A stretch of DNA of 64,000 nt from Paraburkholderia sp. (GTDB lineage: Bacteria; Pseudomonadota; Gammaproteobacteria; Burkholderiales; Burkholderiaceae): positions 62,001-126,000 of the forward strand of contig NZ_JAMXLH010000048.1 of NCBI RefSeq assembly GCF_024281035.1, in the 5' to 3' direction. Each line of letters starts with the position of its first letter. Position 1 is the first letter of the stretch. The position numbers were made by a program, and so were the translations under genes. The notes below the pieces were generated by a model, which searched no databases, had not been told where the DNA came from, and saw nothing but the letters and a program-made list of their open reading frames with translations. This document shows, piece after piece, positions 51,478-61,233 of this stretch.

Positions 51478-51604
51478 TGGGCCGGGGCAGTCATGCAAAA
51501 AATTCATGCAAAAGATTCACGTAAAAACAGAGGCCACGTCGAAGGGCAATAAAGGCAGCAAAAAAACACTTCGCGCGATGCGCGGGGACATTCGGGGGTA
51601 CAAC

Positions 51605-53026
51605 GTGAAAGACCAACAGCACACGGTGCCGCAGGCATCGGCCGACGTGACGCGCCTTCATGATGCAAGCCGCGCACGTAGCGACGGGGACGGGGCGGGC
51701 AAGCTGGCCCGCGCGCCGCGCACCATCGAGGAAACCGGCCTCGACCAGAACTTCCTTCTCGAACTCGTTGCCAAGTCCGCATTCGTGATGGGCAAAGTGA
51801 CCCTTTCCCAGCTCGTGCAGCGGCTAAAGCTCGGCGCCAGCGTGCTCGACAGTGTCGTGTCGTTCGGCGTGCGGGAGCGGATTCTCGAAATCGTCCGGCG
51901 CGGCGCCAGCGACCTCGATGTCGAACTTCAATTGACGGAAGGCGGGCGTCAGCGCGCGGCCGACTTCATGAGCCGGTGCCGCTACGTCGGCCCGGCGCCG
52001 GTATCGCTCGCGAGTTATGAGGCCGTCCTGGCGCGGCAATCCGTGCGGCAGATGCACGTGACACGCACGCAGGTGCGCGCGGCCTTTGCCGGGCTGACGG
52101 TCAGGGCGTCGCTGCTCGACGACATTGGCGGCGCGGTCAATAGCGGCAAGCCGGTGATCTTCTTCGGTCCGCCGGGAAGCGGAAAAACTTCGCTGGCCGA
52201 ACGACTGGGCCACCTGCTGCCGGGGCGCGTCGCGGTGCCCTATGCGATTGCCGTCGAAAACGAAGTGATCCAGATTTTCGACCCGCTGATCCACGAACCC
52301 TTTAGCGTCGCTTCGCAGGATGGTGCGCAGGGCGCGCCCACCGACGCGCGCTGGCAACTCTGCCGGCGGCCCACGGTGCTGTCGGGCGGCGAGCTCACGC
52401 TCGAAATGCTCGAGCTGCACTATGACGAAGCGAGCGGATTCTATCAGGCCCCGCCGCACGTGAAGGCCAATGGCGGTCTTTACGTGGTCGACGACCTGGG
52501 ACGTCAGCGTGTCGAGCCGGCTGAACTGCTCAACCGCTGGATCGTGCCGTTCGATCGCGGCCGCGACATGCTCACCTTGCATACGGGCTTGCGCTTCTCG
52601 CTGCCGTTCGATGTCTGGGTTGCATTCTCAAGCAACTTCTCGCCGGCGGATCTGGGCGATGAGGCGTTCTTCCGGCGTCTCGGCTGCAAGCTGTATGTCG
52701 GCGCGCTCGACGTCGCCGAGTACAGGGCCGTCTATGAGCGCCGCAGCGAAGAGCTGCGTGTCCCGTCCGACACCGATGCCTTCGAATACCTCGTTCATCA
52801 CCTGCACATGACGTCCGGGCGTCCGCTGCTCGCCTGCTATCCGGGCGACATTCTGCGCATCGTCCTGGCCAACGCCAGGTATCTGGACGAGCCGCCCATC
52901 GCCAGTGCGCCGAACCTTCTGCGCGCGTGGAACAGCTATTTCGCGGTCGTCGGCGAGTACGAGGCGCCGCCGCCGCAACAGCAGGGCTCCTCGGAGCGGG
53001 CCGCAAAAAAATCAGCGGCCGGTTAA
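51605..53026 (+). CDS. MoxR-like AAA+ ATPase in the Tad locus
   Basis: The protein has about 474 residues from GTG 51605, which has GGGGG 7 nt upstream. An ATG at 51506 in the same frame would add 33 lysine-rich residues. The N-terminal ~150 residues contain an ARAPRTIEETGL motif and a helical domain. The AAA+ core has Walker A GPPGSGKTS (Lys194 counted from GTG 51605), a Walker-B-like LYVVDDLGRQRVEP and sensor-1 VWVAFSSNF. It lies between tadV and rcpC, a place where some Burkholderiaceae Tad loci carry an ATPase distinct from TadA and TadZ. Its role in piliation is not established; remodelling or a regulatory role is possible. Confidence 0.8.
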   Translation: MKDQQHTVPQASADVTRLHDASRARSDGDGAGKLARAPRTIEETGLDQNFLLELVAKSAFVMGKVTLSQLVQRLKLGASVLDSVVSFGVRERILEIVRRGASDLDVELQLTEGGRQRAADFMSRCRYVGPAPVSLASYEAVLARQSVRQMHVTRTQVRAAFAGLTVRASLLDDIGGAVNSGKPVIFFGPPGSGKTSLAERLGHLLPGRVAVPYAIAVENEVIQIFDPLIHEPFSVASQDGAQGAPTDARWQLCRRPTVLSGGELTLEMLELHYDEASGFYQAPPHVKANGGLYVVDDLGRQRVEPAELLNRWIVPFDRGRDMLTLHTGLRFSLPFDVWVAFSSNFSPADLGDEAFFRRLGCKLYVGALDVAEYRAVYERRSEELRVPSDTDAFEYLVHHLHMTSGRPLLACYPGDILRIVLANARYLDEPPIASAPNLLRAWNSYFAVVGEYEAPPPQQQGSSERAAKKSAAG

Positions 53027-53088
53027 TGGACCGGTTAAGCGGCCGGAAACCCTAGTCAGGAAACAGGTCAGGAATCAGGAGACGCATC

Positions 53089-53925
53089 ATGAAGAACGTA
53101 CGCGCCATAGTGATGTTGCTGGTTGCCGCGATAGCCGGGCTGGGTGCTGTCGCGATGGCATCGCGCTGGCTGTTCGACCGGTCATCCGGCATGACGGCCA
53201 AGGTCGCCGTCGCGGACATCGACATCAATCTTGGACAGCGGCTGAGCCCGGAATTCATCAAGATGGTCGACTGGCCGTCGGGCAGCGTGCCGGCCGGCAC
53301 GTTCAACGACGTCCAGAAACTCGACGGGCGGGTCATGAAAAACAGCGTGCTGCGCGGCGAGCCGATTCTCGAAGGCAAGCTTACGCCCGTCGGCACGCAA
53401 GGCGGCCTCTCGGCCGTGATCGCGCAGGGCGATCGGGCGATCACCGTGCGGGTGAATGACGTGATCGGCGTGGCGGGCTTCGCGCTGCCCGGCAACTACG
53501 TCGACATCATCGTCAGCACGCAGCAGGACAAAGGCGCCAAGGGTTCGAAGGACGAAAACATCTCGAAGATCGTGCTCGAGAAGATCCTGGTGCTGGCCGT
53601 CGCCCAGGAGGTCGGGCGCGACGAGACCAAGCCGAAGGTCGTCAATGCCGTCACGCTCGAAGTCACGCCCGAACAGGCAGAGAAGCTCGATTTGGCGCGC
53701 AGTGTCGGCACGCTGTCGCTCGTGCTTCGCAATCAGGTCGACACCGCTGAGCTTTCTACGCCCGGCGCGACGAAATTCACGCTGCTTGGTACGCAGGCTC
53801 CGGTGGCTGCCTCGGCGCCCGCCGCGCGTCCTGTGGTACGCACGCGCTATGTGGCACGTCGGGCTGCGCCGCATGATTGCGTAGGTGTTCTATCGGGTGT
53901 GTTGGGCGGCGTGGAGTGTTTCTAG
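53089..53925 (+). CDS. cpaB: Flp pilus assembly protein RcpC/CpaB
   Basis: The 278-residue protein has one N-terminal membrane segment (AIVMLLVAAIAGLGAVAMASRWL) and a SAF-type beta-clip domain (VAVADIDINLGQRLSPEFIK; VPAGTFNDVQKLDGRVMKN). The RcpC core ITVRVNDVIGVAGFALPGNYVDIIV follows, then VNAVTLEVTPEQAEKLDLARSVGTLSLVLR. It is periplasmic and works with the secretin. AGGA lies upstream of ATG 53089. The Cys-containing tail (HDCVGVLSGVLGGVECF) is unusual and could form a disulphide. Confidence 0.93.
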   Translation: MKNVRAIVMLLVAAIAGLGAVAMASRWLFDRSSGMTAKVAVADIDINLGQRLSPEFIKMVDWPSGSVPAGTFNDVQKLDGRVMKNSVLRGEPILEGKLTPVGTQGGLSAVIAQGDRAITVRVNDVIGVAGFALPGNYVDIIVSTQQDKGAKGSKDENISKIVLEKILVLAVAQEVGRDETKPKVVNAVTLEVTPEQAEKLDLARSVGTLSLVLRNQVDTAELSTPGATKFTLLGTQAPVAASAPAARPVVRTRYVARRAAPHDCVGVLSGVLGGVECF

Positions 53926-54022
53926 GCGCAGGCGGTCAGCCCGTGAGCGGGGCGTCCGGCATCGGGCGCCGGGACGACTGCACGGTGCGTTCGAAAGACA
54001 TCGGGTAACGGGGGAATCAAAA

Positions 54023-55984
54023 ATGAAGATGAATCAGGGGTTCTCGAGCGGCCGCCGGACGCGCCACCGCTCACTGGGCAGTACGGCGCTCGTTGCGGCG
54101 CTTTGCTTTGGCCTCGTGGCCGCTCAGACCAGCGAGGCGCAGGAGGCGATCGAAAACCCGATCCTGGCGGCGAAGCGCAGCCCGAATCTGCCGTCGCCGG
54201 CCTTGCGCGGTGCAGCGCCGATGAAAGTCGCGATGATGCCCGGCGCGGCGGCGATGAGCGGGCCCATTCCGCTGCGCGGCCCGAACTGCATCGGGGAGAT
54301 GCGCGCCGAAACCAACATTGCCGTGCCGGTCGGCAAATCGGTTCTTGTGCCGCTTCCCGAACCCGCGCGCAATCGCACGCTCGGCAACCCGGTCGTGGCC
54401 CAGGCGGCGCTGGTGTCCCCTCAAACGCTCTACGTCGTCGGGATGACGGTCGGCACCACTAACATGATCGTGCAGGGCAAGAGCGGTGCCTGCACGATGA
54501 TCGATGTGAACGTCAATGTCGATGCCGAAGGGCTGCAGCAGGCGCTGCGGCAGGTGATGCCGGAAGAGCGCGGCATCCGCGTATCGACGGCAGCCGGCGA
54601 GCTGGTGCTGGCCGGGCGCGTGTCGAGCGCGCCCGCTGCGCAACAGGTGATGCAGATCGCCCAGGCTTTCGCGGACTCGCAACCTACGCAACAACAGCAG
54701 GCGGCGTCGTCGAATTCGGGTAACGGGACGACGAGCACGAGCCAGCAGAGTACGAGCACCAGCAAATCGGCCGCGGTGATCAACATGATGGTCGTCGATG
54801 CGCCGCAGCAGGTGATGCTCGAAGTCAAGGTGGCGGAGGTATCGAAGACGCTGATCAACCAGCTGGGCGCGGCCGTGAATATTCAGGGCGGCTTCGGCTC
54901 ATGGACCGGGGCGCTGGTGAGCAGTCTGCTCCAGGGCGTGTCGAGCGCGTTTGCCGTCAGCAAGGCCAACAACCGCCCGTTCGATCTCGCCGTCGATGCG
55001 CAGAAGACCGACAACCTGATCAAGATTCTCGCCGAACCGAACCTCGTAACGATCAGCGGCCAGGAAGCGACGTTCCTTTCGGGCGGCAAGATCTTCATTC
55101 CGATTCCGCAGAGCAGCGGCAACGGCGTGTCGAGCATCACGCTGCAGGAGGAAGAGTTCGGCGTCGGGCTGAGGTTCACACCGACCGTGCTGGCCAATGG
55201 GCGGATCAACCTGAAGGTGGCGCCCGAAGTGTCCGAACTGTCGCCCACGGGCGTGACGGTCGCGTCCTCCGGCACGAGTTCGGTTTCCATCCTGCCGCTC
55301 ATCAACACGCGCCGCGCATCGACGGTCGTGCAGATGAACGATGGCGAGTCGTTTGCGATCGGCGGCCTGTTGAGCAACAACATTACGGGTGCGCTGAAGG
55401 CCGTTCCCGGTCTTGGCGAACTGCCCGTTCTTGGCGCATTGCTGCGTAGCACATCGTTCCAGCGGGACATGACGGAGCTCGTATTCATCATCACGCCGCA
55501 CCTCGTGAAGCCGATGCAGACCGCGAATTATCCGTTGCCGACGGACAGCTTCTCGCCAACGAACGATGCCGACGTGTATGCGACGGGCAACATGGAAGGC
55601 CGTCACGGCAGCAAGAGCGTGGCACCCGTCGGCACGCCGACGAACGCGCAGCCGGCGCAGTCGCCCGCACCGATGCCTGCTCCGGCACCTCAGGCACCCG
55701 CATCTCAGGCACCAGCACCGCAGGCGCCGGCCGCGCCCTCGGTGATGGCAGTACCGCCGCCCGACGTACATGTCATTTCAGAGGTGCCCGCGCAAGCTGG
55801 TTCGCAGGGGACGACCGGGCCGTCGCCGCAGACGTCGCCGTCCGCGCCGCCATCGGCACAAACGGCCGATAACGACGCCGCCCGCATTGCGCGTATCGAA
55901 GCCGCCGCGAGCAGGATCGCAGCAGGCACAGGCCTGCAGGAAGTGGCGACTGCAAGCGCATCGGGCCACGCGCTGGACCATTGA
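54023..55984 (+). CDS. cpaC: Flp pilus outer-membrane secretin RcpA/CpaC
   Basis: From ATG 54023 the protein has 653 residues with a signal peptide (STALVAALCFGLVAAQTSEA). A pilus-assembly N-terminal domain follows (VGKSVLVPLPEPARNRTLG, VGMTVGTTNMIVQGK), then a BON-like segment (GIRVSTAAGELVLAGRVSSA). A Ser/Thr/Gln-rich linker leads to the secretin domain (~260-525): VMLEVKVAEVSKTLINQLGAA, FLSGGKIFIPIPQSSGNGVS and FAIGGLLSNNITGALKAVPG followed by LGELPVLGALLRS. The C-terminal ~110 residues are Ala/Pro/Gln-rich and probably disordered. It forms the gated pore for the pilus. Confidence 0.95.
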   Translation: MKMNQGFSSGRRTRHRSLGSTALVAALCFGLVAAQTSEAQEAIENPILAAKRSPNLPSPALRGAAPMKVAMMPGAAAMSGPIPLRGPNCIGEMRAETNIAVPVGKSVLVPLPEPARNRTLGNPVVAQAALVSPQTLYVVGMTVGTTNMIVQGKSGACTMIDVNVNVDAEGLQQALRQVMPEERGIRVSTAAGELVLAGRVSSAPAAQQVMQIAQAFADSQPTQQQQAASSNSGNGTTSTSQQSTSTSKSAAVINMMVVDAPQQVMLEVKVAEVSKTLINQLGAAVNIQGGFGSWTGALVSSLLQGVSSAFAVSKANNRPFDLAVDAQKTDNLIKILAEPNLVTISGQEATFLSGGKIFIPIPQSSGNGVSSITLQEEEFGVGLRFTPTVLANGRINLKVAPEVSELSPTGVTVASSGTSSVSILPLINTRRASTVVQMNDGESFAIGGLLSNNITGALKAVPGLGELPVLGALLRSTSFQRDMTELVFIITPHLVKPMQTANYPLPTDSFSPTNDADVYATGNMEGRHGSKSVAPVGTPTNAQPAQSPAPMPAPAPQAPASQAPAPQAPAAPSVMAVPPPDVHVISEVPAQAGSQGTTGPSPQTSPSAPPSAQTADNDAARIARIEAAASRIAAGTGLQEVATASASGHALDH

Positions 55985-56005
55985 TGTGATGCACAGGGGA
56001 ATCTC

Positions 56006-56308
56006 ATGAAACTCGAACTCGTCAATCTCCCGCGCCGTGCCGCTCTGGTTTTGGGCGCATGCGCCTCGCTGACCGGATGCATGACCAGCACGCCGATCTG
56101 GGATGCGCACGTCGGCCAGGCACTCAAGGCCGTCACCCAGGCGCAGATCATCGATCCGGACGCCGGGCACACGCCTGCCACGCCGAGTATGGATGGCACG
56201 TCCGCCGTCACGGCCATGGACAGCTACGACAAGTCCTTCCGCTCGCCTACGCCGCCCGCGAATGCATTCGTCATCGGCGTAGGCGGAAGTTCGGGCGGCG
56301 GCCAGTAA
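56006..56308 (+). CDS. Small Tad-locus lipoprotein
   Basis: The 100-residue protein has a lipoprotein signal (LVLGACASLTGC, modified Cys25), then TPIWDAHVGQALKAVTQAQI, MDSYDKSFRSP and a Gly-rich end. The position between secretin and tadG is where several Tad loci place a pilotin-like or TadD lipoprotein. It is too short for the TPR array of TadD. A role in secretin assembly is plausible from position only. Confidence 0.75.
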   Translation: MKLELVNLPRRAALVLGACASLTGCMTSTPIWDAHVGQALKAVTQAQIIDPDAGHTPATPSMDGTSAVTAMDSYDKSFRSPTPPANAFVIGVGGSSGGGQ

Positions 56309-56332
56309 CCGGACCAGGCACAGGAGATCGTC

Positions 56333-57607
56333 ATGCGTCGCGTCAATCATTCGGGTTCGTACGGTGCTGCCCGCCGGGGCGCGCGCGGCGTCGTGGCGAT
56401 CATCGTCGCACTCACGCTTGCGTTGCTGATTGCCTTCACGGGCCTCGCGCTCGATCTGGGCAAGCTGTATGTCGCGAAGAGCGAGTTGTCCAATGCCGCC
56501 GACGCCTGTGCGCTGGCGGCCGCGCGCGATCTGACCAGGGCCGTGTCGCTTGCGACGCCCGAGGCGGCCGCAATGACGGTGGGGTCGAGCAACCGCGTGC
56601 TGCTGCAGGGCGAGAACGTGGCGCTGGCAACCGATAGCAACGTCACGTTCAGCAGGCAGTTCGCGGGGCCCTACCTCACCAAGGACCAGTTCACGACGGC
56701 GGATGTGCCGGCCATCGGTTATGTGCGCTGCACGGTGAGCCGCACGCGTATCCCCAACTGGTTCATGCGGGTGGTCGACGCCACGCTCGGCACGTCGGCC
56801 GTCGCCGCGACGGCGGTCGCGTCGACCACGGAGTCGCAGACGACCTGCGCGCTGCCTGTCGCCATTTGCGCACCGCCCGCGGGCAGCCCGTATAGCGTTG
56901 GGCAGTGGGTGTCCAGCAAGGTTGATTCGAACACCAACCAGCTGAACGGCAGCTTCATGTGGGTTGCGTACCCCGGTCAGAATGTGCCCGACATGAGGAC
57001 GCTTCTCACGGGGGCGGGCCAGTGCACGCTGCCAACGAAAGGGACCAATGTCGGCCAGACCGGCAACATCCAGAGCATGGCGGACGCGTGGAACACCCGT
57101 TTCGGTATCTACCATGGCCAATACAATCCGCCGCCGGATCCCACCGGAATATCCGATTTCACCGGCTTCGCCTATTCGCCCGTGACTCAGCTCAACGGTT
57201 CGATTCCGACCGGAAATGTCTTCCCGGATTTCCGTGACAACCAGCGGCCGAAGCACACGCCCTATCAGGGCGGCCCCTCGACTCCGGACAATCTCCTGGA
57301 TGTCCAGGGCACGACCCAGGCGAGCACCTACTATTCGACTGGCGCCGACCGGCGGCTGGCGCTCGTGCCGGTGGTCGACTGCTCGGTATTGCAAAGTCCC
57401 GCGCACCAGGCGCCGATCCTGTCGTGGGCATGCATCCTGATGCTTCACCCGATGGAAAAAGGCGGGAGCAAGAGCGGGCTCAACGGCACCGTCTACCTGG
57501 AGTATCGCGGCGACGCGAGTGACCCGACGACGGTCTGCGCCACGCAAGGCATTCCGGGAACCACGACGGCGGGCATCGGGCCGATGGTGCCCGTGCTGGT
57601 TCAATAG
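56333..57607 (+). CDS. tadG: TadG-like Flp pilus assembly protein
   Basis: The 424-residue protein begins with a basic leader and the segment GARGVVAIIVALTLALLIAFTG, then LALDLGKLYVAKSELSNAAD, which is the TadG/TadE N-terminal region (Flp pilus-assembly membrane segment). A large periplasmic domain follows, with several cysteines (ACALAA, TTCALPVAICAPPAGSP, CSVLQ) that may form disulphides. No von Willebrand factor A MIDAS motif is obvious, so it is a short TadG-type protein. It is followed by two TadE-like pseudopilins. Confidence 0.85.
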   Translation: MRRVNHSGSYGAARRGARGVVAIIVALTLALLIAFTGLALDLGKLYVAKSELSNAADACALAAARDLTRAVSLATPEAAAMTVGSSNRVLLQGENVALATDSNVTFSRQFAGPYLTKDQFTTADVPAIGYVRCTVSRTRIPNWFMRVVDATLGTSAVAATAVASTTESQTTCALPVAICAPPAGSPYSVGQWVSSKVDSNTNQLNGSFMWVAYPGQNVPDMRTLLTGAGQCTLPTKGTNVGQTGNIQSMADAWNTRFGIYHGQYNPPPDPTGISDFTGFAYSPVTQLNGSIPTGNVFPDFRDNQRPKHTPYQGGPSTPDNLLDVQGTTQASTYYSTGADRRLALVPVVDCSVLQSPAHQAPILSWACILMLHPMEKGGSKSGLNGTVYLEYRGDASDPTTVCATQGIPGTTTAGIGPMVPVLVQ

Positions 57608-57617
57608 GAGGTTCGTC

Positions 57618-58106
57618 ATGCGCAGGCAAAGAAGGTCGACCCGGAAGATGAAGGGCGCGGTCGCCGTCGAGTTCGCCTTGCTGGCCGTGCCGCTTATCAC
57701 GCTGCTGCTTGGCATTGCAGAGTTCGGCCACGCGTTCTATGAGTACAACACCATCGTCAAGTCGGTGCGCGACGGGGCGCGTCTGCTGTCGGCCTACGAC
57801 CCGACCGATACCACCGACTATCCGATCGCGCAGGCGAAGTGTCTGGTCGCATACGGCACGCCGGATTGTTCAGGGCCGCCGCTCGTCCGGGGTCTGACTG
57901 TCGATCAGGTGGTGGTGTGCGACCAGGTGAATACGGCCGGCTGCAACGGACAGTTCAAGAACGTGCAGACCAACCCCGCTGCGGAGACGATCAATCTCGT
58001 GCAGGTGAAGGTGACGGGATATCGGTACGCGCAGATCACCGGGTTCTTCAATCTCGGCGGTCTGATCTTCGGCGATATCAGCTGTGTGATGAGGCAGGTG
58101 CTATGA
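57618..58106 (+). CDS. tadE: TadE-like minor pseudopilin
   Basis: ATG 57618 has AGGAGG upstream and gives 162 residues. The N terminus, MKGAVAVEFALLAVPLITLLLGIAEFGHAFYEY, is the TadE pseudopilin signature with Gly before the cleavage site and Glu at +5. A Cys-bearing periplasmic domain follows. It should be processed by TadV. Its stop overlaps the next start (ATGA). Confidence 0.9.
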   Translation: MRRQRRSTRKMKGAVAVEFALLAVPLITLLLGIAEFGHAFYEYNTIVKSVRDGARLLSAYDPTDTTDYPIAQAKCLVAYGTPDCSGPPLVRGLTVDQVVVCDQVNTAGCNGQFKNVQTNPAAETINLVQVKVTGYRYAQITGFFNLGGLIFGDISCVMRQVL

Positions 58107-58567
58107 ACCGACTTCGAATCCATCGCCGGCCGCCCGCACGACGTCAAAGAGGCGTGGCGGCGCTCGAGTTCGCGCTGGTCGCGTCGATTTTCTTCACGCT
58201 GCTGATCGGCGTGATGGAAATGGGCCGCGTGCTCTTCTACTTCAACTCGGCTGCGGAGGCGACGAGGCTGGGCGCGCGCGTGGCCGTAGTCTGCGATATC
58301 GACAGTAGCCAGGCCACGACCAACCCGGTTGTCCGGGACATGCAGCGGATGCTGCCGATTCTGACCCCGGCCAATGTCGTGGTGGCGTACACACCGTCGG
58401 GATGCGACGCCTCGTCGTGCACGGCAGTGACGGTGTCGGTCACCAACGTCACCGTCAAAACAGTGGTGCCGTTCGTGCCGTTCAATCCGACCTTGCCGCC
58501 GTTCTCGACGACCTTGCCGCGCGAAAGCCTGAACAGCGTGGGTGGCACCAATCCGAGCTGTACGTAG
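58103..58567 (+). CDS. tadF: Second TadE/TadF-like minor pseudopilin
   Basis: ATG 58103 gives 154 residues with QRGVAALEFALVASIFFTLLI followed by GVMEMGRVLFYFNSAAEATRLGARVA, a TadE-type N terminus with Gly before the cleavage site and Glu at +5. The periplasmic part is short and has Cys pairs (GCDASSC). It is translationally coupled to the first TadE. The name tadF is by position. Confidence 0.87.
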   Translation: MNRLRIHRRPPARRQRGVAALEFALVASIFFTLLIGVMEMGRVLFYFNSAAEATRLGARVAVVCDIDSSQATTNPVVRDMQRMLPILTPANVVVAYTPSGCDASSCTAVTVSVTNVTVKTVVPFVPFNPTLPPFSTTLPRESLNSVGGTNPSCT

Positions 58568-58594
58568 ACCATCGTTCATCACGGGAAGAATGAA

Positions 58595-59773
58595 ATGATC
58601 GACATTCTCACAATTTCATCCGATCCGGCGCATGCGAATGCCATTGCACGGATCGTCGAGACCGGTGAGTCTCACCATCGCGTCAGGACTTCATCGGCAC
58701 GCCTTGCGGATCTCTGCGCGAGCGATGAAGCGCTCGATGGCATCGACCTGCTGATTTTCGAGAGTTCGCAACTGATACAGGCGGATTTCGATGCGCTCGC
58801 TACGATCGCGGCGAAGCATGCCGATTTGAGCTGCATCCTGCTCGCGCCGTCGCCGTCCGCGGACCTGCTGGTGCGCGCGATGCGCGCAGGCGTGAAGGAC
58901 GTGCAGCCGTGGCCCGCGGACCCTCATGATCTGGGGCGCGCCGTCGAGCGCCTCGCCGCGAAGACGCGCGGCACGCGGCGCGACGGGCGGGTGATCTCGT
59001 TCGTTTCCTGCAAAGGCGGCAGCGGCACGTCGTTCCTCGCGGCCAATCTGGCGTTTGCGGCATCGGCAGCGGGCAAGCGTGCGCTGCTGATCGACCTGAA
59101 CCAGCAGTTCGGAGAAGCGGCGTTCCTCGTCTGCGAAGCCACGCCGCCCGCCACGCTCGCCGACGTCAGCGCGCAAATCGAGCGTCTCGATCCGGCGTTT
59201 CTCGAAGCCTGCCTGACGCACGTCAGCGAGAGCTTCGACGTGCTCGCCGGCGCGCTCGACCCGGCGCGGGCGAGAGACATCAAGCCGGAGCATCTGCAAC
59301 GTATCCTGAATCTGGCACGCCCGCTCTACGATCTCATCATCTTCGATATCGGGCAGAGCGTCAGCCATGTGTCGATCGCCGCGCTGGACCAGAGCGAATG
59401 CATCTTTGCCGTGCTGCAACTGAGCCTGCCGTATCTGCGGGCGGGCCGCCGGCTGATGGAAATCTTCCGTTCGCTCGGCTATCGCGGCGACCGGGTTCGC
59501 GTGCTGGTGAACCGCTATGAAAAGAGAGGGCCGGTGGGATTGCCGGAACTGGAGAAGGCAATCGGCCTGCGCGTATCGAGCGTGATCCCTGAAGACGATG
59601 TTTCGGTATCCGCCTCGATCAACCAGGGCGTGCCGATCCTGCGTCTCGCGAAATCGAGCGGCGTTGCGAAAGGATTGAACGCGCTGATGCGCAGTCTCTC
59701 GCCGCCGCCTGTGATCGAGCGAACGCGCATCCTGCAGAAATTCTTCGCCCGTCCGGCGCTGAGCAGGGCATGA
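58595..59773 (+). CDS. tadZ: TadZ/CpaE-type ParA/MinD-like localisation ATPase
   Basis: The 392-residue protein has an N-terminal receiver-like domain (about 1-120; ILTISSDPAHANAIAR, DGIDLLIFESS, CILLAPSPSADLL). A MinD/ParA-type domain starts with VISFVSCKGGSGTSFLAANLAFAA. The deviant Walker A keeps Lys140 but has Thr145 where ParA has the second Lys, as in many TadZ proteins. LIIFDIGQSVSHVS is the switch region. TadZ places the Tad machine at the pole or patch of the cell. Confidence 0.92.
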   Translation: MIDILTISSDPAHANAIARIVETGESHHRVRTSSARLADLCASDEALDGIDLLIFESSQLIQADFDALATIAAKHADLSCILLAPSPSADLLVRAMRAGVKDVQPWPADPHDLGRAVERLAAKTRGTRRDGRVISFVSCKGGSGTSFLAANLAFAASAAGKRALLIDLNQQFGEAAFLVCEATPPATLADVSAQIERLDPAFLEACLTHVSESFDVLAGALDPARARDIKPEHLQRILNLARPLYDLIIFDIGQSVSHVSIAALDQSECIFAVLQLSLPYLRAGRRLMEIFRSLGYRGDRVRVLVNRYEKRGPVGLPELEKAIGLRVSSVIPEDDVSVSASINQGVPILRLAKSSGVAKGLNALMRSLSPPPVIERTRILQKFFARPALSRA

Positions 59774-59790
59774 AATCGAGGAGAACCAGA

Positions 59791-61158
59791 ATGGCCGACG
59801 TAATGACACTTCGTGAGCAGTTTATCGACCAGCCCGACGCATCGGTGCACGATCAGGGCGCGCATCGCTCGAAAATGGCGCAACGGGCGTATCAGGAACT
59901 GAAGCGGAACGTCCATCAGGCGATCATCGATCGCGTCGAGCTGGAGAAGCTGCAGCGTCTGTCGACCGAGCAGATCCAGCATGAACTGGCGCAACTGGTC
60001 GAGCGGATCATCGAAGAAGACAACGTGCCGATCAACGAGCTGGAGCGCAGGCAACTCGTGCGCGACGTGCGCGACGAGATGCTCGGCTTTGGTCCGCTCG
60101 AACCGTTGCTCGCCGATCCGACCGTGTCCGACATTCTCGTCAACACGCACAAGCATGTGTACGTCGAGCGGCGCGGCAAGCTCGAGCTGACCGACGTCAC
60201 GTTCTACGACGACGCGCATCTGATGAAGGTGATCGAAAAGATCGTGTCGCGCGTCGGCCGCCGGATCGACGAATCGAATCCGATGGTGGATGCGCGCCTT
60301 CCTGATGGCTCGCGGATGAACGCGATCATTCCACCGTCGGCGATCGACGGGCCATTGCTGTCGATTCGCCGTTTTGCGGTCAATCCGCTCTCGCCGAAAG
60401 ACCTGATCGAGAATCAGAGCATGACGCCGCCGATGCTTCAGGTGCTCGAAGCGATGTCGGCCGCGAAGATGAACGTGCTGATCTCGGGTGGAACGGGCAG
60501 CGGCAAGACGACGCTGCTCAACGTGCTGTCGGGCTTCATCCCGGCGGACGAGCGGATCGTCACGATCGAGGATGCCGCCGAGCTTCAGTTGCGCCAGAAG
60601 CACGTGCTGCGCCTCGAAACGCGCCCGCCCAATATCGAAGGACGGGGCGAGATCACGCAGCGCGCACTGGTGCGCAACGCGCTGCGGATGCGGCCGGACC
60701 GCATCATCCTTGGCGAGGTGCGCGGGGCCGAGGCGCTCGACATGCTCCAGGCAATGAACACGGGCCACGAGGGATCGCTTGCCACTGTGCACGCGAATAC
60801 GCCGCGCGATGCGCTGACGCGGCTCGAAAACATGATCGGCATGGCCGGGCTGAACCTGCCGCCGAAGTCGGCCCGCCATCAGATCACTTCGGCGATCGGC
60901 GCGATTATCCAGGTCGCACGCCTGACCGACGGACGCAGAAAAGTCACGAGCATTCAGGAAGTCACCGGCATGGAAGGCGACATCGTCAACCTGCAGGAGA
61001 TTTTCGCGTTCAGGCGCGCCGGCGTCGATCGGGACGGCAAAGTATGCGGGCATTTTTGCGCCACGGGCGTGCGGCCGAATTTCTCCGAGCGTCTCCAGGC
61101 GTTTGGCGTCGCCGTGCCCGATACGCTGTACGACCCGTCGAAGCATTACCCGGTATGA
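59791..61158 (+). CDS. tadA: Tad secretion ATPase TadA/CpaF
   Basis: ATG 59791 has GAGGAG 8 nt upstream and gives 455 residues; an ATG at 59770 overlaps the tadZ stop. The enzyme has an N-terminal helical domain, [21 protein letters not shown], Walker [12 protein letters not shown] (Lys239), the Asp box [11 protein letters not shown], Walker [24 protein letters not shown] and the His box [15 protein letters not shown]. It powers both assembly and retraction of the Flp pilus. Confidence 0.96.
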   Translation: MADVMTLREQFIDQPDASVHDQGAHRSKMAQRAYQELKRNVHQAIIDRVELEKLQRLSTEQIQHELAQLVERIIEEDNVPINELERRQLVRDVRDEMLGFGPLEPLLADPTVSDILVNTHKHVYVERRGKLELTDVTFYDDAHLMKVIEKIVSRVGRRIDESNPMVDARLPDGSRMNAIIPPSAIDGPLLSIRRFAVNPLSPKDLIENQSMTPPMLQVLEAMSAAKMNVLISGGTGSGKTTLLNVLSGFIPADERIVTIEDAAELQLRQKHVLRLETRPPNIEGRGEITQRALVRNALRMRPDRIILGEVRGAEALDMLQAMNTGHEGSLATVHANTPRDALTRLENMIGMAGLNLPPKSARHQITSAIGAIIQVARLTDGRRKVTSIQEVTGMEGDIVNLQEIFAFRRAGVDRDGKVCGHFCATGVRPNFSERLQAFGVAVPDTLYDPSKHYPV

Positions 61159-61233
61159 GCCCCGCATGACGAACGCAGCGCGAAACCAGCAACGGGCGGC
61201 GGCAACGGCCATGTGCCTGCGAGGTATCTGGAA

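Noticed and set aside
55778..57715. 645-residue minus-strand frame opposite cpaC, the lipoprotein gene and tadG
   Set aside because: It spans three well-supported plus-strand genes and is Arg/His-rich with no family motif.
59515..61212. 565-residue minus-strand frame opposite tadZ/tadA
   Set aside because: The plus strand encodes complete TadZ and TadA with all ATPase motifs; the minus frame has no recognisable feature.
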